A stretch of DNA of 12,655 bases. Source: JACTUA01 sp035506435 (GTDB taxonomy: Archaea; Halobacteriota; Methanomicrobia; Methanomicrobiales; JACTUA01). Shown here piece by piece: positions 1 to 6,839 of this stretch; position 1 is the first letter of the stretch, and every line of letters starts with the position of its first letter. Below the pieces are notes generated by a model. That model searched no databases. It was not told the DNA's origin and saw only the letters and a list, made by a program, of their open reading frames with translations. The position numbers and the translations under genes are program-made. The stretch lies in assembly GCA_035506435.1 (NCBI GenBank), contig DATJPK010000047.1, positions 1 through 12,655 of the forward strand, read 5' to 3'.

Positions 1-927
1 GGACCGGTACTCGATGGAACCGAGGGGCCAGGTGGTCGAGGTGACCGTGGGCGAGTACCCGTAGCAGACGGTAACCGTTCCGGCGACCGTGTTGTCGCTC
101 TTTGAGACCCAGAGGCTCTGGGGGTTCTGGAACCGGGTGGAAATGCCGTACACCGGGTTCATGAGGTCGACGGGATAAACCCCCGATGTGCTGATGCCCC
201 GGTACACGGCGAGATTATCCACGATTGGCGTGGAACCGGAATAGGTATTCACGTTGACATCCGTGGAATTCCAGAGGAACTCGTCCCGCTCCCAGAACCC
301 CGCGCTTGCGAGTCCGCCGGTGGTCGGGTCCACGGTCATGTTGAACCGGCGGGTGTAGCTGTACTTGGGGGAGACGTTCACCCAGACATCCCAGCCCGGG
401 CCGGATATGAGCACACCCCGCTCGAGGAGGAGGGATGCAGTGGAAATATTCACGAACAGGTGGGAGGGGGTGGTATTCACGACCAGGTTCACGGGTGTCG
501 TGGTCATGGCTCGCGATTCGGTGTACCCGCCGGATCCGGTGAGGGTGTAGGAGTCAGAGCTGATGGTGATGTTCTCCTTCCTCTGGTTGAGGGCAAGGAC
601 GGCGCCGGCCTTCACCGGCGAGAGGAAGGGGAAGAAACCCATGATCCCCCCCGTCTCACCGCTCCCGAGCGAGAGCGCCGGCCCGAACTCGGTGGTGCAC
701 TGCCGGCTGGTCCAGAGGGTGTCGATGTTGAGCTTGAACTCGGTGAGGCTCTCCTTCACCGAGCCCATCTGGGAGATCTCCGTCTCCCTGCCCATCGCGG
801 GCATCAGGTAGAGGAGGTAGATGGAGAGGGCGATGATGACGGCGGCGAGGATGAGGATGAACCCGACGGACTCGGAGATCCCGTCACGCCGATCCCGGCC
901 CCGTCCTGACAGAGGATTGCGATCCAT
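1..927 (-). CDS. Pilin-like membrane-anchored surface protein, C-terminus cut by window edge
   Basis: This frame is open from an ATG at 927 to base 1 (309 codons, no stop), so the C-terminus lies outside the window. Residues 1-16 are basic (Arg-rich, ending R-R-D-G). They are followed by I-S-E-S-V-G-F and a hydrophobic segment at about 21-43. This is the layout of archaeal class III (prepilin/archaellin-type) signal peptides, with the Glu at 19 in the expected area. The rest is rich in Ser, Thr and Gly, looks beta-rich, and carries six N-x-S/T sequons (Asn 119, 151, 160, 184, 196, 220), which suggests an extracellular glycoprotein. A GGGAG lies about 8 bases before the ATG. I recognise the architecture (archaeal type IV pilin N-terminal/DUF7289-like proteins) but not a specific function. 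It is transcribed divergently from lysS. Structural pilin, minor pilin or a surface protein with a pilin-type anchor are all possible. Confidence 0.8.
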   Translation of the reverse strand, partial: MDRNPLSGRGRDRRDGISESVGFILILAAVIIALSIYLLYLMPAMGRETEISQMGSVKESLTEFKLNIDTLWTSRQCTTEFGPALSLGSGETGGIMGFFPFLSPVKAGAVLALNQRKENITISSDSYTLTGSGGYTESRAMTTTPVNLVVNTTPSHLFVNISTASLLLERGVLISGPGWDVWVNVSPKYSYTRRFNMTVDPTTGGLASAGFWERDEFLWNSTDVNVNTYSGSTPIVDNLAVYRGISTSGVYPVDLMNPVYGISTRFQNPQSLWVSKSDNTVAGTVTVCYGYSPTVTSTTWPLGSIEYRS

Positions 928-1007
928 TCCCTGCTTCTCCCGAGCTGCACCCTGCGGGTATCGCGTTAAAAAATCAGGGCTTTCACATACAAGGCTTTCT
1001 TTATTAT

Positions 1008-1017
1008 TATATAAAAA
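1008..1017 (-). promoter_or_regulatory. TATA-box candidate for the pilin-like gene
   Basis: Read on the minus strand, this is TTTTTATATA in an AT-rich island inside GC-rich DNA. It is centred about 85 bases before the ATG at 927, so transcription would start near 985 and leave a leader of roughly 55 bases. The second AT box at 1025-1034 also reads well on this strand (TATTTATATA), so which box serves which gene is uncertain. Confidence 0.5.
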
Positions 1018-1024
1018 GGCAAAC

Positions 1025-1034
1025 TATATAAATA
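1025..1034 (+). promoter_or_regulatory. TATA-box candidate for the lysS operon
   Basis: TATATAAATA is preceded by the purine/A-rich GGCAAAC, which resembles an archaeal BRE. Together they make the best plus-strand promoter match in the gap. A start near 1055 would leave about 130 untranslated bases before the lysS GTG. Weaker TATA-like sites closer to lysS (CTATAAG near 1144-1150 and CATATC near 1161-1166) could give a short leader or none. Confidence 0.5.
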
Positions 1035-1052
1035 CGCTGTGTTTTTTCCCTT

Positions 1053-1078
1053 CACGGGCAGGAGGGAGCCATCCCGTG
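1053..1078 (+). repeat. Hairpin in the lysS leader enclosing an SD-like sequence
   Basis: CACGGG (1053-1058) pairs with CCCGTG (1073-1078) around a 14-base loop that contains GGAGGGAG (1061-1068). A competing stem, TTCACG (1051-1056) with CGTGAA (1079-1084), uses overlapping bases, so two alternative folds are possible. The GGAGGGAG would lie in a loop in either case. The function is unknown. Confidence 0.35.
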
Positions 1079-1186
1079 CGTGAACCGGAAAGGCAAAAGG
1101 GACCTCCGTGCCACTGGATGGAGGCCGGCCGGCAAGGGTGAACACTATAAGAGGAGAGGACATATCTGACTTGGAACGGTGCGAGC

Positions 1187-2707
1187 GTGAGCGAGCGGAT
1201 CCACTGGGCCGACGTCGTGGCAAACTCGGTGAAGGCGGATATCCCCCACCGGGTCGCCACCGGGATCACCCCCTCGGGGCCGATCCACATCGGGAACATG
1301 CGAGAGGTCCTGACCGGCGACCTGGTGTATAAGGCCATCACTGAGCGGGGACTCCCTGCCGAGCTCCTCTACATCGCCGACGACTTCGACCCGCTCAGGA
1401 AGGTGTACCCGTTCCTCCCCGAGTCGTATGCCGCCTGGGTGGGCAGGCCGATCTCCGACATCCCCTGCCCCTGTGGTGAGCACCGGAGCTATGCGGAACA
1501 TTTTCTCACCCCGTTCCTCTCCGCCCTCTCGGAACTCGATATTAATCCCCACGTGCATCTCGCGAGCGAGCTGTACCGGTCAGGAGCGTACACGAAGGAG
1601 ATCGGGACTGCCATCGGCCAGACGGCCGAGATCCGGCATATCCTCGAACGGGTCTCGGGCCGGACCCTTCCCGCGGACTGGTCGCCCTTCTATCCCGTCT
1701 GCAGCGTCTGCGGGAAGCTGTCCCCCGCCAGGATCCTGGAGCACGATGCCTCCCGGCATCTGGTCAGGTACCACTGCTCCTGCGGGAACGAGGGCACGGC
1801 AGACTACTCCCGCGGCGAAGGGAAGCTCGTCTGGCGGGTGGACTGGCCGATGCGATGGGCCCGCTTCGGGGTGACCGTCGAACCGTTCGGGAAGGACCAT
1901 GCCACCGCCGGAGGGTCCTATGACACAGGGAAGGAGATCGCCCGGAAGGTCTTCCGGTGCGAGCCCCCCCACCCGGTGATCTACGAGTGGATCAGCCTGA
2001 AGGGAAGGGGGGCGATGCACTCGAGCAAAGGGGTCGTGGTGACCATCAGCGAGATGCTCGAGATCGTCCCGCCCGAGGTGCTCCGTTACCTTATCGTGAA
2101 GACGAGGCCCGAGCGGACCATCGACTTCGACCCGGGGATGGGCCTCATCTCGCTCATCGACGAGTATGACCGGCTCTCCCACGCGGCAGCGGGGAGGGAG
2201 TACGAGCTCTCCCGCATCGCCCATATCCCGACCCGCATCCCGTTCCGGCACATGGTGACGGTGGTCCAGATCGCCCATGACGACCCGGGGCTCTTCGCCT
2301 GCCTTGCCAGGAGCGGGTACGATACCACCGACACCGGGAACATCCTGAAGCAGGCGGAACGGGTAAAAGTGTGGCTCAGGAAATACGCCCCTGACACGGT
2401 GAAGTTCTCGGTGAAAGACAGTCTCCCGGTCCTCGCGAAAGAGCTCTCCGAGGATGATACCCGGGCGCTCTCCTCCTACCTCGCGTTCCTGCAAGCCCTC
2501 CCGGCCTGGTCGGCCGAGGCCATCCACAACGGCGTGTACGAGGTCGCCCCCCGGTGCGGGACCGATGCAAAGCGGCTCTTCGAGCTGGTTTACCTCACCT
2601 TTCTCGGGCAGGTGCGGGGTCCGCGGCTGGGCTGGTTCCTCGAGGCCCTCGGGAGGGAGTTCGTCCTCGGGCGGATCTCCGAGGCGGTGTCCCCCTGTGT
2701 CCTCTGA
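1187..2707 (+). CDS. lysS: Class I lysyl-tRNA synthetase
   Basis: This cytoplasmic enzyme charges tRNA-Lys with lysine using ATP. The 506-residue product begins with S-E-R-I-H-W-A-D-V-V and carries the class I signature H-I-G-N at 34-37 (within P-S-G-P-I-H-I-G-N). A zinc-ribbon-like Cys set follows: C172-x-x-C175 and C197-x-C199. The KMSKS-type loop reads M277-H-S-S-K-G. The length fits the archaeal class I LysRS family (about 500-530), which is unrelated to the class II enzyme of most bacteria and eukaryotes. GTG at 1187 is the only plausible start: the frame upstream reaches a TAA at 1148 with no ATG or GTG, and no convincing Shine-Dalgarno precedes it. The stop overlaps the next gene by 11 bases. 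The His in place of Lys next to the Met of the KMSKS loop (M-H-S-S-K-G) is a mild deviation. Confidence 0.96.
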   Translation: MSERIHWADVVANSVKADIPHRVATGITPSGPIHIGNMREVLTGDLVYKAITERGLPAELLYIADDFDPLRKVYPFLPESYAAWVGRPISDIPCPCGEHRSYAEHFLTPFLSALSELDINPHVHLASELYRSGAYTKEIGTAIGQTAEIRHILERVSGRTLPADWSPFYPVCSVCGKLSPARILEHDASRHLVRYHCSCGNEGTADYSRGEGKLVWRVDWPMRWARFGVTVEPFGKDHATAGGSYDTGKEIARKVFRCEPPHPVIYEWISLKGRGAMHSSKGVVVTISEMLEIVPPEVLRYLIVKTRPERTIDFDPGMGLISLIDEYDRLSHAAAGREYELSRIAHIPTRIPFRHMVTVVQIAHDDPGLFACLARSGYDTTDTGNILKQAERVKVWLRKYAPDTVKFSVKDSLPVLAKELSEDDTRALSSYLAFLQALPAWSAEAIHNGVYEVAPRCGTDAKRLFELVYLTFLGQVRGPRLGWFLEALGREFVLGRISEAVSPCVL

Positions 2708-3683
2708 AGGCCCCCGGGGCTGCGAGCTCTGCCGGCAGGGGGCGAAGATGGTGCTCTTCGTCACCGGGCTCTGCCACCGGAAATGCTGGTACTGCCCTCT
2801 CTCGGAGGAGCGGAGCGGGCGGGACGTCATGTTCGCGAACGACCGCCCGGTGGAGGGGCCGGAAGACTTTCTCGACGAAGCCCGGCTCATGGGAGCGCTC
2901 GGGACTTCCATCACCGGCGGTGAGCCGTTCGTCGTCCCGGACCGGGTCGCCCGGTTCTCTCGGGTTCTTAAGGAGAACTTCGGGAAGGAACACCACATCC
3001 ACCTCTATACCGGCATGGCCCCCACGAGGGAGATGCTCCTCCCCCTCGTCGGCCTCGTGGACGAGATCCGCGTCCATCCGCCCCCCGAGGCATGGCGGGA
3101 CATCGCTGCGTCTCCCTGGGCCCGGGCCATCGGGGAAGCCCGTTCCCTCGGGTTCACGGTCGGGATCGAGGTCCCTGCCGTCAGGGGTCTCCAGGCCCTC
3201 GCAGAGATCCTCCCGCTCGTCGATTTCCTGAATATCAATGAGCTCGAGTGGGGCGGGATCAATGCAGAAGAGATGAGGCGGCGCGGGCTTGAGACCGCAG
3301 ACGGGATCCACAACGCGGTGAAGGGATGCCGGCGCTGGGCCGGGGACCTCCCTCACCGGAAGAAGGTCCACTGGTGTTCATCCCGGTACAAGGACGCCGT
3401 GCAGCTCCGCGAGAGGCTGAAACGGATCGCCGCCCGGACGGCCCGCTCCTTCGACGAGATAACCGATGACGGGACAGTCCTCTACGGGGTGGTCGAGCCC
3501 ACCGATGGAGCGGTCTCACCGGGCGGAATTGGCCTTCCCAGGGGAAGCTTTGAGGAGCGCGACGGGTGCATCGAGCTCTCGCCGGCCGCGCTCCGGAAAA
3601 AGGCGAAGCGGCTCCCCGGGAAGAAGTACATCGTCGAGCGCTACCCGAACCGCGGTGTCGTGGTCGAGGTGATCCCCCTGTGA
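2697..3683 (+). CDS. Radical SAM protein, COG2108 family, function unknown
   Basis: The 328-residue protein has a canonical radical SAM cluster motif, C26-x3-C30-x2-C33 (C-H-R-K-C-W-Y-C), and the SAM-binding G-G-E-P at 74-77. It therefore probably binds a 4Fe-4S cluster and cleaves S-adenosylmethionine. An extra pair, C9-x2-C12, just before G-A-K-M-V-L-F-V-T-G, and Cys 211 and 227 (the latter in H-W-C-S-S-R-Y-K-D-A) are features I associate with COG2108, an archaeal family distantly related to pyruvate formate-lyase activating enzymes. They could hold an auxiliary cluster or zinc. The reaction is unknown. The frame is open back to 2454, but GTG 2697 is preferred because it sits 7 bases after a GGTG, starts just before the conserved CxxC and overlaps lysS by only 11 bases. 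The gene is coupled to the cis-prenyltransferase by a GTGA overlap. A link to translation or to prenyl lipid metabolism is only inference from the neighbours. Confidence 0.88.
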   Translation: MSSEGPRGCELCRQGAKMVLFVTGLCHRKCWYCPLSEERSGRDVMFANDRPVEGPEDFLDEARLMGALGTSITGGEPFVVPDRVARFSRVLKENFGKEHHIHLYTGMAPTREMLLPLVGLVDEIRVHPPPEAWRDIAASPWARAIGEARSLGFTVGIEVPAVRGLQALAEILPLVDFLNINELEWGGINAEEMRRRGLETADGIHNAVKGCRRWAGDLPHRKKVHWCSSRYKDAVQLRERLKRIAARTARSFDEITDDGTVLYGVVEPTDGAVSPGGIGLPRGSFEERDGCIELSPAALRKKAKRLPGKKYIVERYPNRGVVVEVIPL

Positions 3684-4459
3684 AGGCCCGGTCTCCCCTC
3701 GAGGGGCTCTACGAGCGGGTCCTCGCCCGGCAGATCCGGCACGTCCCGCTCCACCTCGCCATTATCCAGGACGGGAACCGGCGGTTCGCGAAGTCCCTGG
3801 GCCTCGACCCGCGGGAGGGCCACCGGGCCGGTGCAGAGACCACCGAGAGGGTGCTCGACTGGGTGCAGGACATGGGGGTGAAGTACATCACCCTCTATTC
3901 CTTCTCCACCGAGAACTTCAGGCGGGACAGCGCCGAGGTGGAGACCCTGTTCTCGCTCTTCAAGGACCGGTTCGCCAGGATCCTCTCGGACGAGCGGGTC
4001 CACCGGCGGCGGATACGGATCCGGGTCTTCGGCGACCGGAGCCTCCTCCCCCCCGACCTCCTCGAGCGGGTTGAGGCAGCGGAGGCTGCTACCCGGTCGT
4101 ACGGGGATTACTTCTTAAACATCGCCCTCGCCTACGGCGGGAGAAACGAGATCGCCCATGCCGCCCGATCCATTCTCCGGGGCGTGAGGGAGGGGAGGAT
4201 TTCCCCCGACGGCATCGACCCTTCGCTCGTCGAGCAGCACCTGTACGAGGGAAAGCATCTCCCCCCTGTCGACCTGATCATCCGCACGGGGAACGAGCGC
4301 CGGACCTCCAACTTCCTCCCCTGGCTCGCGAACGGCAAGGAGAGCGCGGTCTACTTCTGCGCCCCGAACTGGCCCCTCTTCAGGAAGATCGACCTCCTCC
4401 GCGCGCTCAGGCTCTACGACCAGCGGATGCGAGGGCGGGTCGCGCCCGCGCGGGAGTGA
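3680..4459 (+). CDS. uppS: Cis-prenyltransferase (UppS/DHDDS-type), catalytic-type copy
   Basis: The family condenses isopentenyl diphosphate onto an allylic primer with cis stereochemistry, making the long polyprenyl diphosphate used in archaea as glycosyl carrier lipid. The 259-residue product shows the family motifs in order: I-I-Q-D31-G-N-R-R (the catalytic Asp loop), L-Y-S-F-S-T-E-N-F (72-80), A-Y-G-G-R-N-E-I (151-158) and I-R-T-G (201-204) with E-R-R-T-S-N-F (206-212) for diphosphate binding. Oddities are W215-L-A-N-G-K-E221 in place of the usual W-Q-x-A-Y-x-E, two extra residues before Y-F, and no R-x-G motif at the C-terminus (it ends P-A-R-E). GTG 3680 follows a strong GAGGTGAT (3666-3673) and overlaps the radical SAM stop in GTGA. 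The open frame upstream to 3566 lies inside that gene. The partner may be the convergent homologue at 5058-4468. Confidence 0.93.
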   Translation: MKARSPLEGLYERVLARQIRHVPLHLAIIQDGNRRFAKSLGLDPREGHRAGAETTERVLDWVQDMGVKYITLYSFSTENFRRDSAEVETLFSLFKDRFARILSDERVHRRRIRIRVFGDRSLLPPDLLERVEAAEAATRSYGDYFLNIALAYGGRNEIAHAARSILRGVREGRISPDGIDPSLVEQHLYEGKHLPPVDLIIRTGNERRTSNFLPWLANGKESAVYFCAPNWPLFRKIDLLRALRLYDQRMRGRVAPARE

Positions 4460-4467
4460 TTCCCGGT

Positions 4468-5058
4468 TCATCCCCCAAACCGGCGCTTCCGGGACTGGTA
4501 GTCCCTGAGCGCCCGGAGAAAGTCCACCTTCCGGAAGAGCCTCCAGTTCACGTCGGAAAAGAAGAGCTCGGAGTACACGCTCTGCCAGATGAGGAAGTCG
4601 GTGAGGTGCGATGCCCCGGTCTTGATGACGAGATCGGGGGTGTAGTGGAAGGTGAGGTACGAGTCGATCAGGCTCTCGTCAACGCCCTCCGGATCGACCC
4701 CGTCCCGTGCCATGCGCCTGATGCACTCGGTGATCTCCTCGCGGCCCGACTGGCCTATCGCGACCTGGACCGGCATCCCTTTGCCCAGCACCTCGTCATC
4801 GTCCCCGCCGTGGATCTCGAGCCGGGCGAAGTCCGCGATCCGGCAGATGAAGGGCAGGTAGGGGTCCATCGCCGCGGTATCCCGGGTGCTGATATGGAAG
4901 GTGACCCCGCGGATCCCCACGTCCCGGCACCAGCCGCTGACCTCCACGATCTTTTCGGGGGACTCGACCATGTCCTGCTCGGTGATCATGAAGCACAGCC
5001 GCTCGGGGAGGATCGCGAGGTTCCGCAGGAGGAGCCGCTCGTACAGCCAGTAAATCAC
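4468..5058 (-). CDS. Degenerate cis-prenyltransferase homologue, probably non-catalytic subunit
   Basis: This 196-residue protein aligns with cis-prenyltransferases but lacks the catalytic loop. Where D-G-N-R is expected it reads approximately T26-E-Q-D, and about ten residues after that point are missing. G-G-R-N-E-I is represented by S-G-R-E-E-I (104-109). The R-T-G diphosphate site is K146-T-G, and the following Arg of R-x-S-N-F is lost (S-H-L-T-D-F). The C-terminal half is well preserved: F-L-I-W158-Q-S-V-Y-S-E164-L-F-F and the terminal R-R-F-G-G, the R-x-G motif of many UppS enzymes and of eukaryotic NgBR. I infer a non-catalytic partner subunit; a minor or dead paralogue is the alternative. 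GTG 5058 is chosen because GAGGTG (5070-5065) precedes it by 6 bases and it overlaps the polX stop in GTGA. The frame continues upstream only inside polX. It is convergent with uppS, 8 bases between stops. Confidence 0.87.
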   Translation of the reverse strand: MIYWLYERLLLRNLAILPERLCFMITEQDMVESPEKIVEVSGWCRDVGIRGVTFHISTRDTAAMDPYLPFICRIADFARLEIHGGDDDEVLGKGMPVQVAIGQSGREEITECIRRMARDGVDPEGVDESLIDSYLTFHYTPDLVIKTGASHLTDFLIWQSVYSELFFSDVNWRLFRKVDFLRALRDYQSRKRRFGG

Positions 5059-6746
5059 GAGGCCCACCTCAGGAGGGATTCCCGGTCCAGCGTGTTCAGG
5101 ATGTCCCCGGGCCCGCACCACCCACGACGGGCGAGGGTCACACCATGGCCGATGTTCCCGAGCTCGGCCCGCTCGTGCGCGTCCGTCCCGATGGAGAGCC
5201 TGATGCCCATGTCGCGCGCCTCCCTGATCTGGGGGTCGTCGAGGTCCATCCGGTAGGGGGAGGCGTTGATCTCGAGCGCGATGCCGGTGCCCTTCGCGGC
5301 CTCGAGGATCCTCGGGAGGTCGACCTCCGATGCCGCCCGCGAGGGGAACAGCCGGCCCGTCGGGTGGCCCAGGATGTCCACGTGGTCGTCTGCCATCGCC
5401 GTGAGGATCCGTCGGGTCATCGCGTCCTTCTCCTCGTGGAGGCCGGAGTGGACCGAGGCGATGACGAGGTCGAGGTCCCCGAGGACCTGGTCGGACATGC
5501 CGGGGGTCCCGTCGGCCATGATGTCCACCTCGAGGCCGGCGAGGAGCTGGCAGGACGATTCGCGGTTGATCCGCTCGATCTCCTTCCGCTGGGCCCTTAC
5601 CCCATCGGCGTCAAGGCCGTGGGTGATGTGCATGGCCGGGGAATGGTCCGAGAGGAGGATATAGTCGTACCCGAGCTCCGTGCCAGCCGCCGCGATCTCC
5701 GCGGGGCTCATCTTCCCGTCGGTGGCAGAGGTGTGGACATGGAGGTCTCCCCGGATGGCCCTCGGTTCGACGAGGACGGGGAGGTCGCCCCTGAGGGCCC
5801 GTTCGATCTCCCCCCGATCCTCCCGGATCTCGGGGGGAATATAGGGGAGCCCGAGCGTGGCGAGGAGCGATGCCTCGTCGGCGAAGGTGTGGATGCCCTC
5901 GCCGGTCCGCTCCTCGAGGCCGTACTCGTTCAGCCTGAGGCCGTGGTCAATGGCGATGGCCCGGAGCCGGATATTGAAGTCCTTGGAACCAGTGAGGTAG
6001 ATGAGCATGGCCCCGAAGGAGCCCGGGTCGGTGAACCGGATGTCCACCCGCTGGCCGAGGACCCGGATCGAGGTCTTCTGCTCGCCCTCGTTGATCATGG
6101 CCTCTGCAATGGGCCGGAGCCTCGGGTTCACCGTGCGGGGGGACTCCCTGCTCACGATGTCGATGTCGCCCACGGTGGACTTCCCCCGGCGGTAGCTCCC
6201 CGCCACCTCGAAGGTGCCGGGGGTGAGCACCGAGGCCACCCGTGCCACCACCGCGTCGGCGAGGTCGCGCGTCATCCGGGACGAGGACGCACGGTACTGG
6301 GCCACGGACTTCAGGAATTCGGCCTCCTTCTTTTCGCCGAAACCCTTCAGGGCCCGGATCCTGCGCGCCCGGGCGGCCTTCTCAAGGTCGTCGACGGATG
6401 CGATCCCGAGCTTCATCCAGAGCTTGTGAACGGTCTTTGGGCCCACCCCGTCGAGCTTCAGGAGCTCGGGGAGGGACTCCGGGATCTTCTTCCTGAGTTC
6501 CTCCATCTCGGAGAAGGTCCCGGTCGCGGCAATATCGAGTATCTTCTTTGCGATCTTCGCCCCGATCCCGGGGAGGGCGACCAGGGCCTTCTCGTTGAGC
6601 TCCGCGACCGGGACCGCGCTCCCCTCCACCTGCTGGGCGGCCCGCTCGTAGGCGCGGATCTTGAAGACGTCCTCCTCCCCGGTTACCTCGAGGAGGGCCG
6701 CCATGAACCGCAGCCGGTCGGCCACCTCCCGGTTCGAAGCCGCCAT
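5055..6746 (-). CDS. polX: Family X DNA polymerase with C-terminal PHP domain (PolX)
   Basis: The 563-residue protein has the full PolX layout. An N-terminal helix-hairpin-helix region carries L-P-G-I-G (58-62) and L-D-G-V-G (98-102), with a third similar turn near 134-140. The polymerase palm has G183-S184 and catalytic V-G-D194-I-D196, then V-D235-I. The PHP phosphoesterase domain has H336-x-H338, S-D367-H368, E406, H433, H461 and D522-A-H524, so its metal-binding residues appear complete. Such enzymes fill short gaps in base-excision repair, and the PHP domain can supply 3'-5' exonuclease or 3'-end processing activity. ATG 6746 is preferred: it begins M-A-A-S-N-R-E-V-A-D-R, typical of the family, and a TATA-like box lies 27 bases upstream. 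The open frame further upstream (to 7223) crosses the promoter and the divergent gene. Its stop overlaps the next minus-strand gene by 4 bases. Confidence 0.95.
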   Translation of the reverse strand: MAASNREVADRLRFMAALLEVTGEEDVFKIRAYERAAQQVEGSAVPVAELNEKALVALPGIGAKIAKKILDIAATGTFSEMEELRKKIPESLPELLKLDGVGPKTVHKLWMKLGIASVDDLEKAARARRIRALKGFGEKKEAEFLKSVAQYRASSSRMTRDLADAVVARVASVLTPGTFEVAGSYRRGKSTVGDIDIVSRESPRTVNPRLRPIAEAMINEGEQKTSIRVLGQRVDIRFTDPGSFGAMLIYLTGSKDFNIRLRAIAIDHGLRLNEYGLEERTGEGIHTFADEASLLATLGLPYIPPEIREDRGEIERALRGDLPVLVEPRAIRGDLHVHTSATDGKMSPAEIAAAGTELGYDYILLSDHSPAMHITHGLDADGVRAQRKEIERINRESSCQLLAGLEVDIMADGTPGMSDQVLGDLDLVIASVHSGLHEEKDAMTRRILTAMADDHVDILGHPTGRLFPSRAASEVDLPRILEAAKGTGIALEINASPYRMDLDDPQIREARDMGIRLSIGTDAHERAELGNIGHGVTLARRGWCGPGDILNTLDRESLLRWAS

Positions 6747-6770
6747 GGGGTACAATCTCGTCTTCCGCGG

Positions 6771-6776
6771 TATATG
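6771..6776 (-). promoter_or_regulatory. TATA-like box for polX (leaderless candidate)
   Basis: On the minus strand the sequence reads ACCATATACC, centred 27 bases before the polX ATG. Archaeal TATA boxes sit about 25-27 bases before the transcription start, so the mRNA would begin at or next to the ATG. This agrees with the absence of a Shine-Dalgarno (GATTGTACCCC precedes the ATG). Confidence 0.4.
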
Positions 6777-6810
6777 GTTCTCTCGCTTGCCCCGCTTTGC
6801 TGGGAAACGG

Positions 6811-6816
6811 ATATGA
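6811..6816 (+). promoter_or_regulatory. TATA-like box for the iron-uptake operon (leaderless candidate)
   Basis: GGATATGACC is centred about 27 bases before the ATG at 6840. A transcript starting there would be leaderless, and only a weak GGGAAG is seen upstream of the start. No clear palindromic DtxR/IdeR-type operator was found in the 93-base gap, although this regulator family usually acts on its own promoter. Confidence 0.35.
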
Positions 6817-6839
6817 CCCTCGGGAAGAGATAGCTTGGC

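Noticed and set aside
1040..1186. T-box-like or tRNA-like element ahead of lysS
   Set aside because: No cloverleaf or T-box core sequence can be drawn, and T-boxes are a bacterial regulatory class. Only a simple hairpin is visible.
1580..2998. A 472-codon open frame on the minus strand opposite lysS and the radical SAM gene
   Set aside because: It crosses two genes with convincing motifs and shows only biased composition.
5145..6833. A 562-codon open frame on the plus strand opposite polX
   Set aside because: It is a compositional shadow: no motifs, no ribosome site, and every catalytic motif of PolX-PHP is on the other strand.
6747..6839. DtxR/IdeR operator palindrome
   Set aside because: I looked for a 19-base interrupted palindrome of the family type and found none convincing; the archaeal operator may differ.
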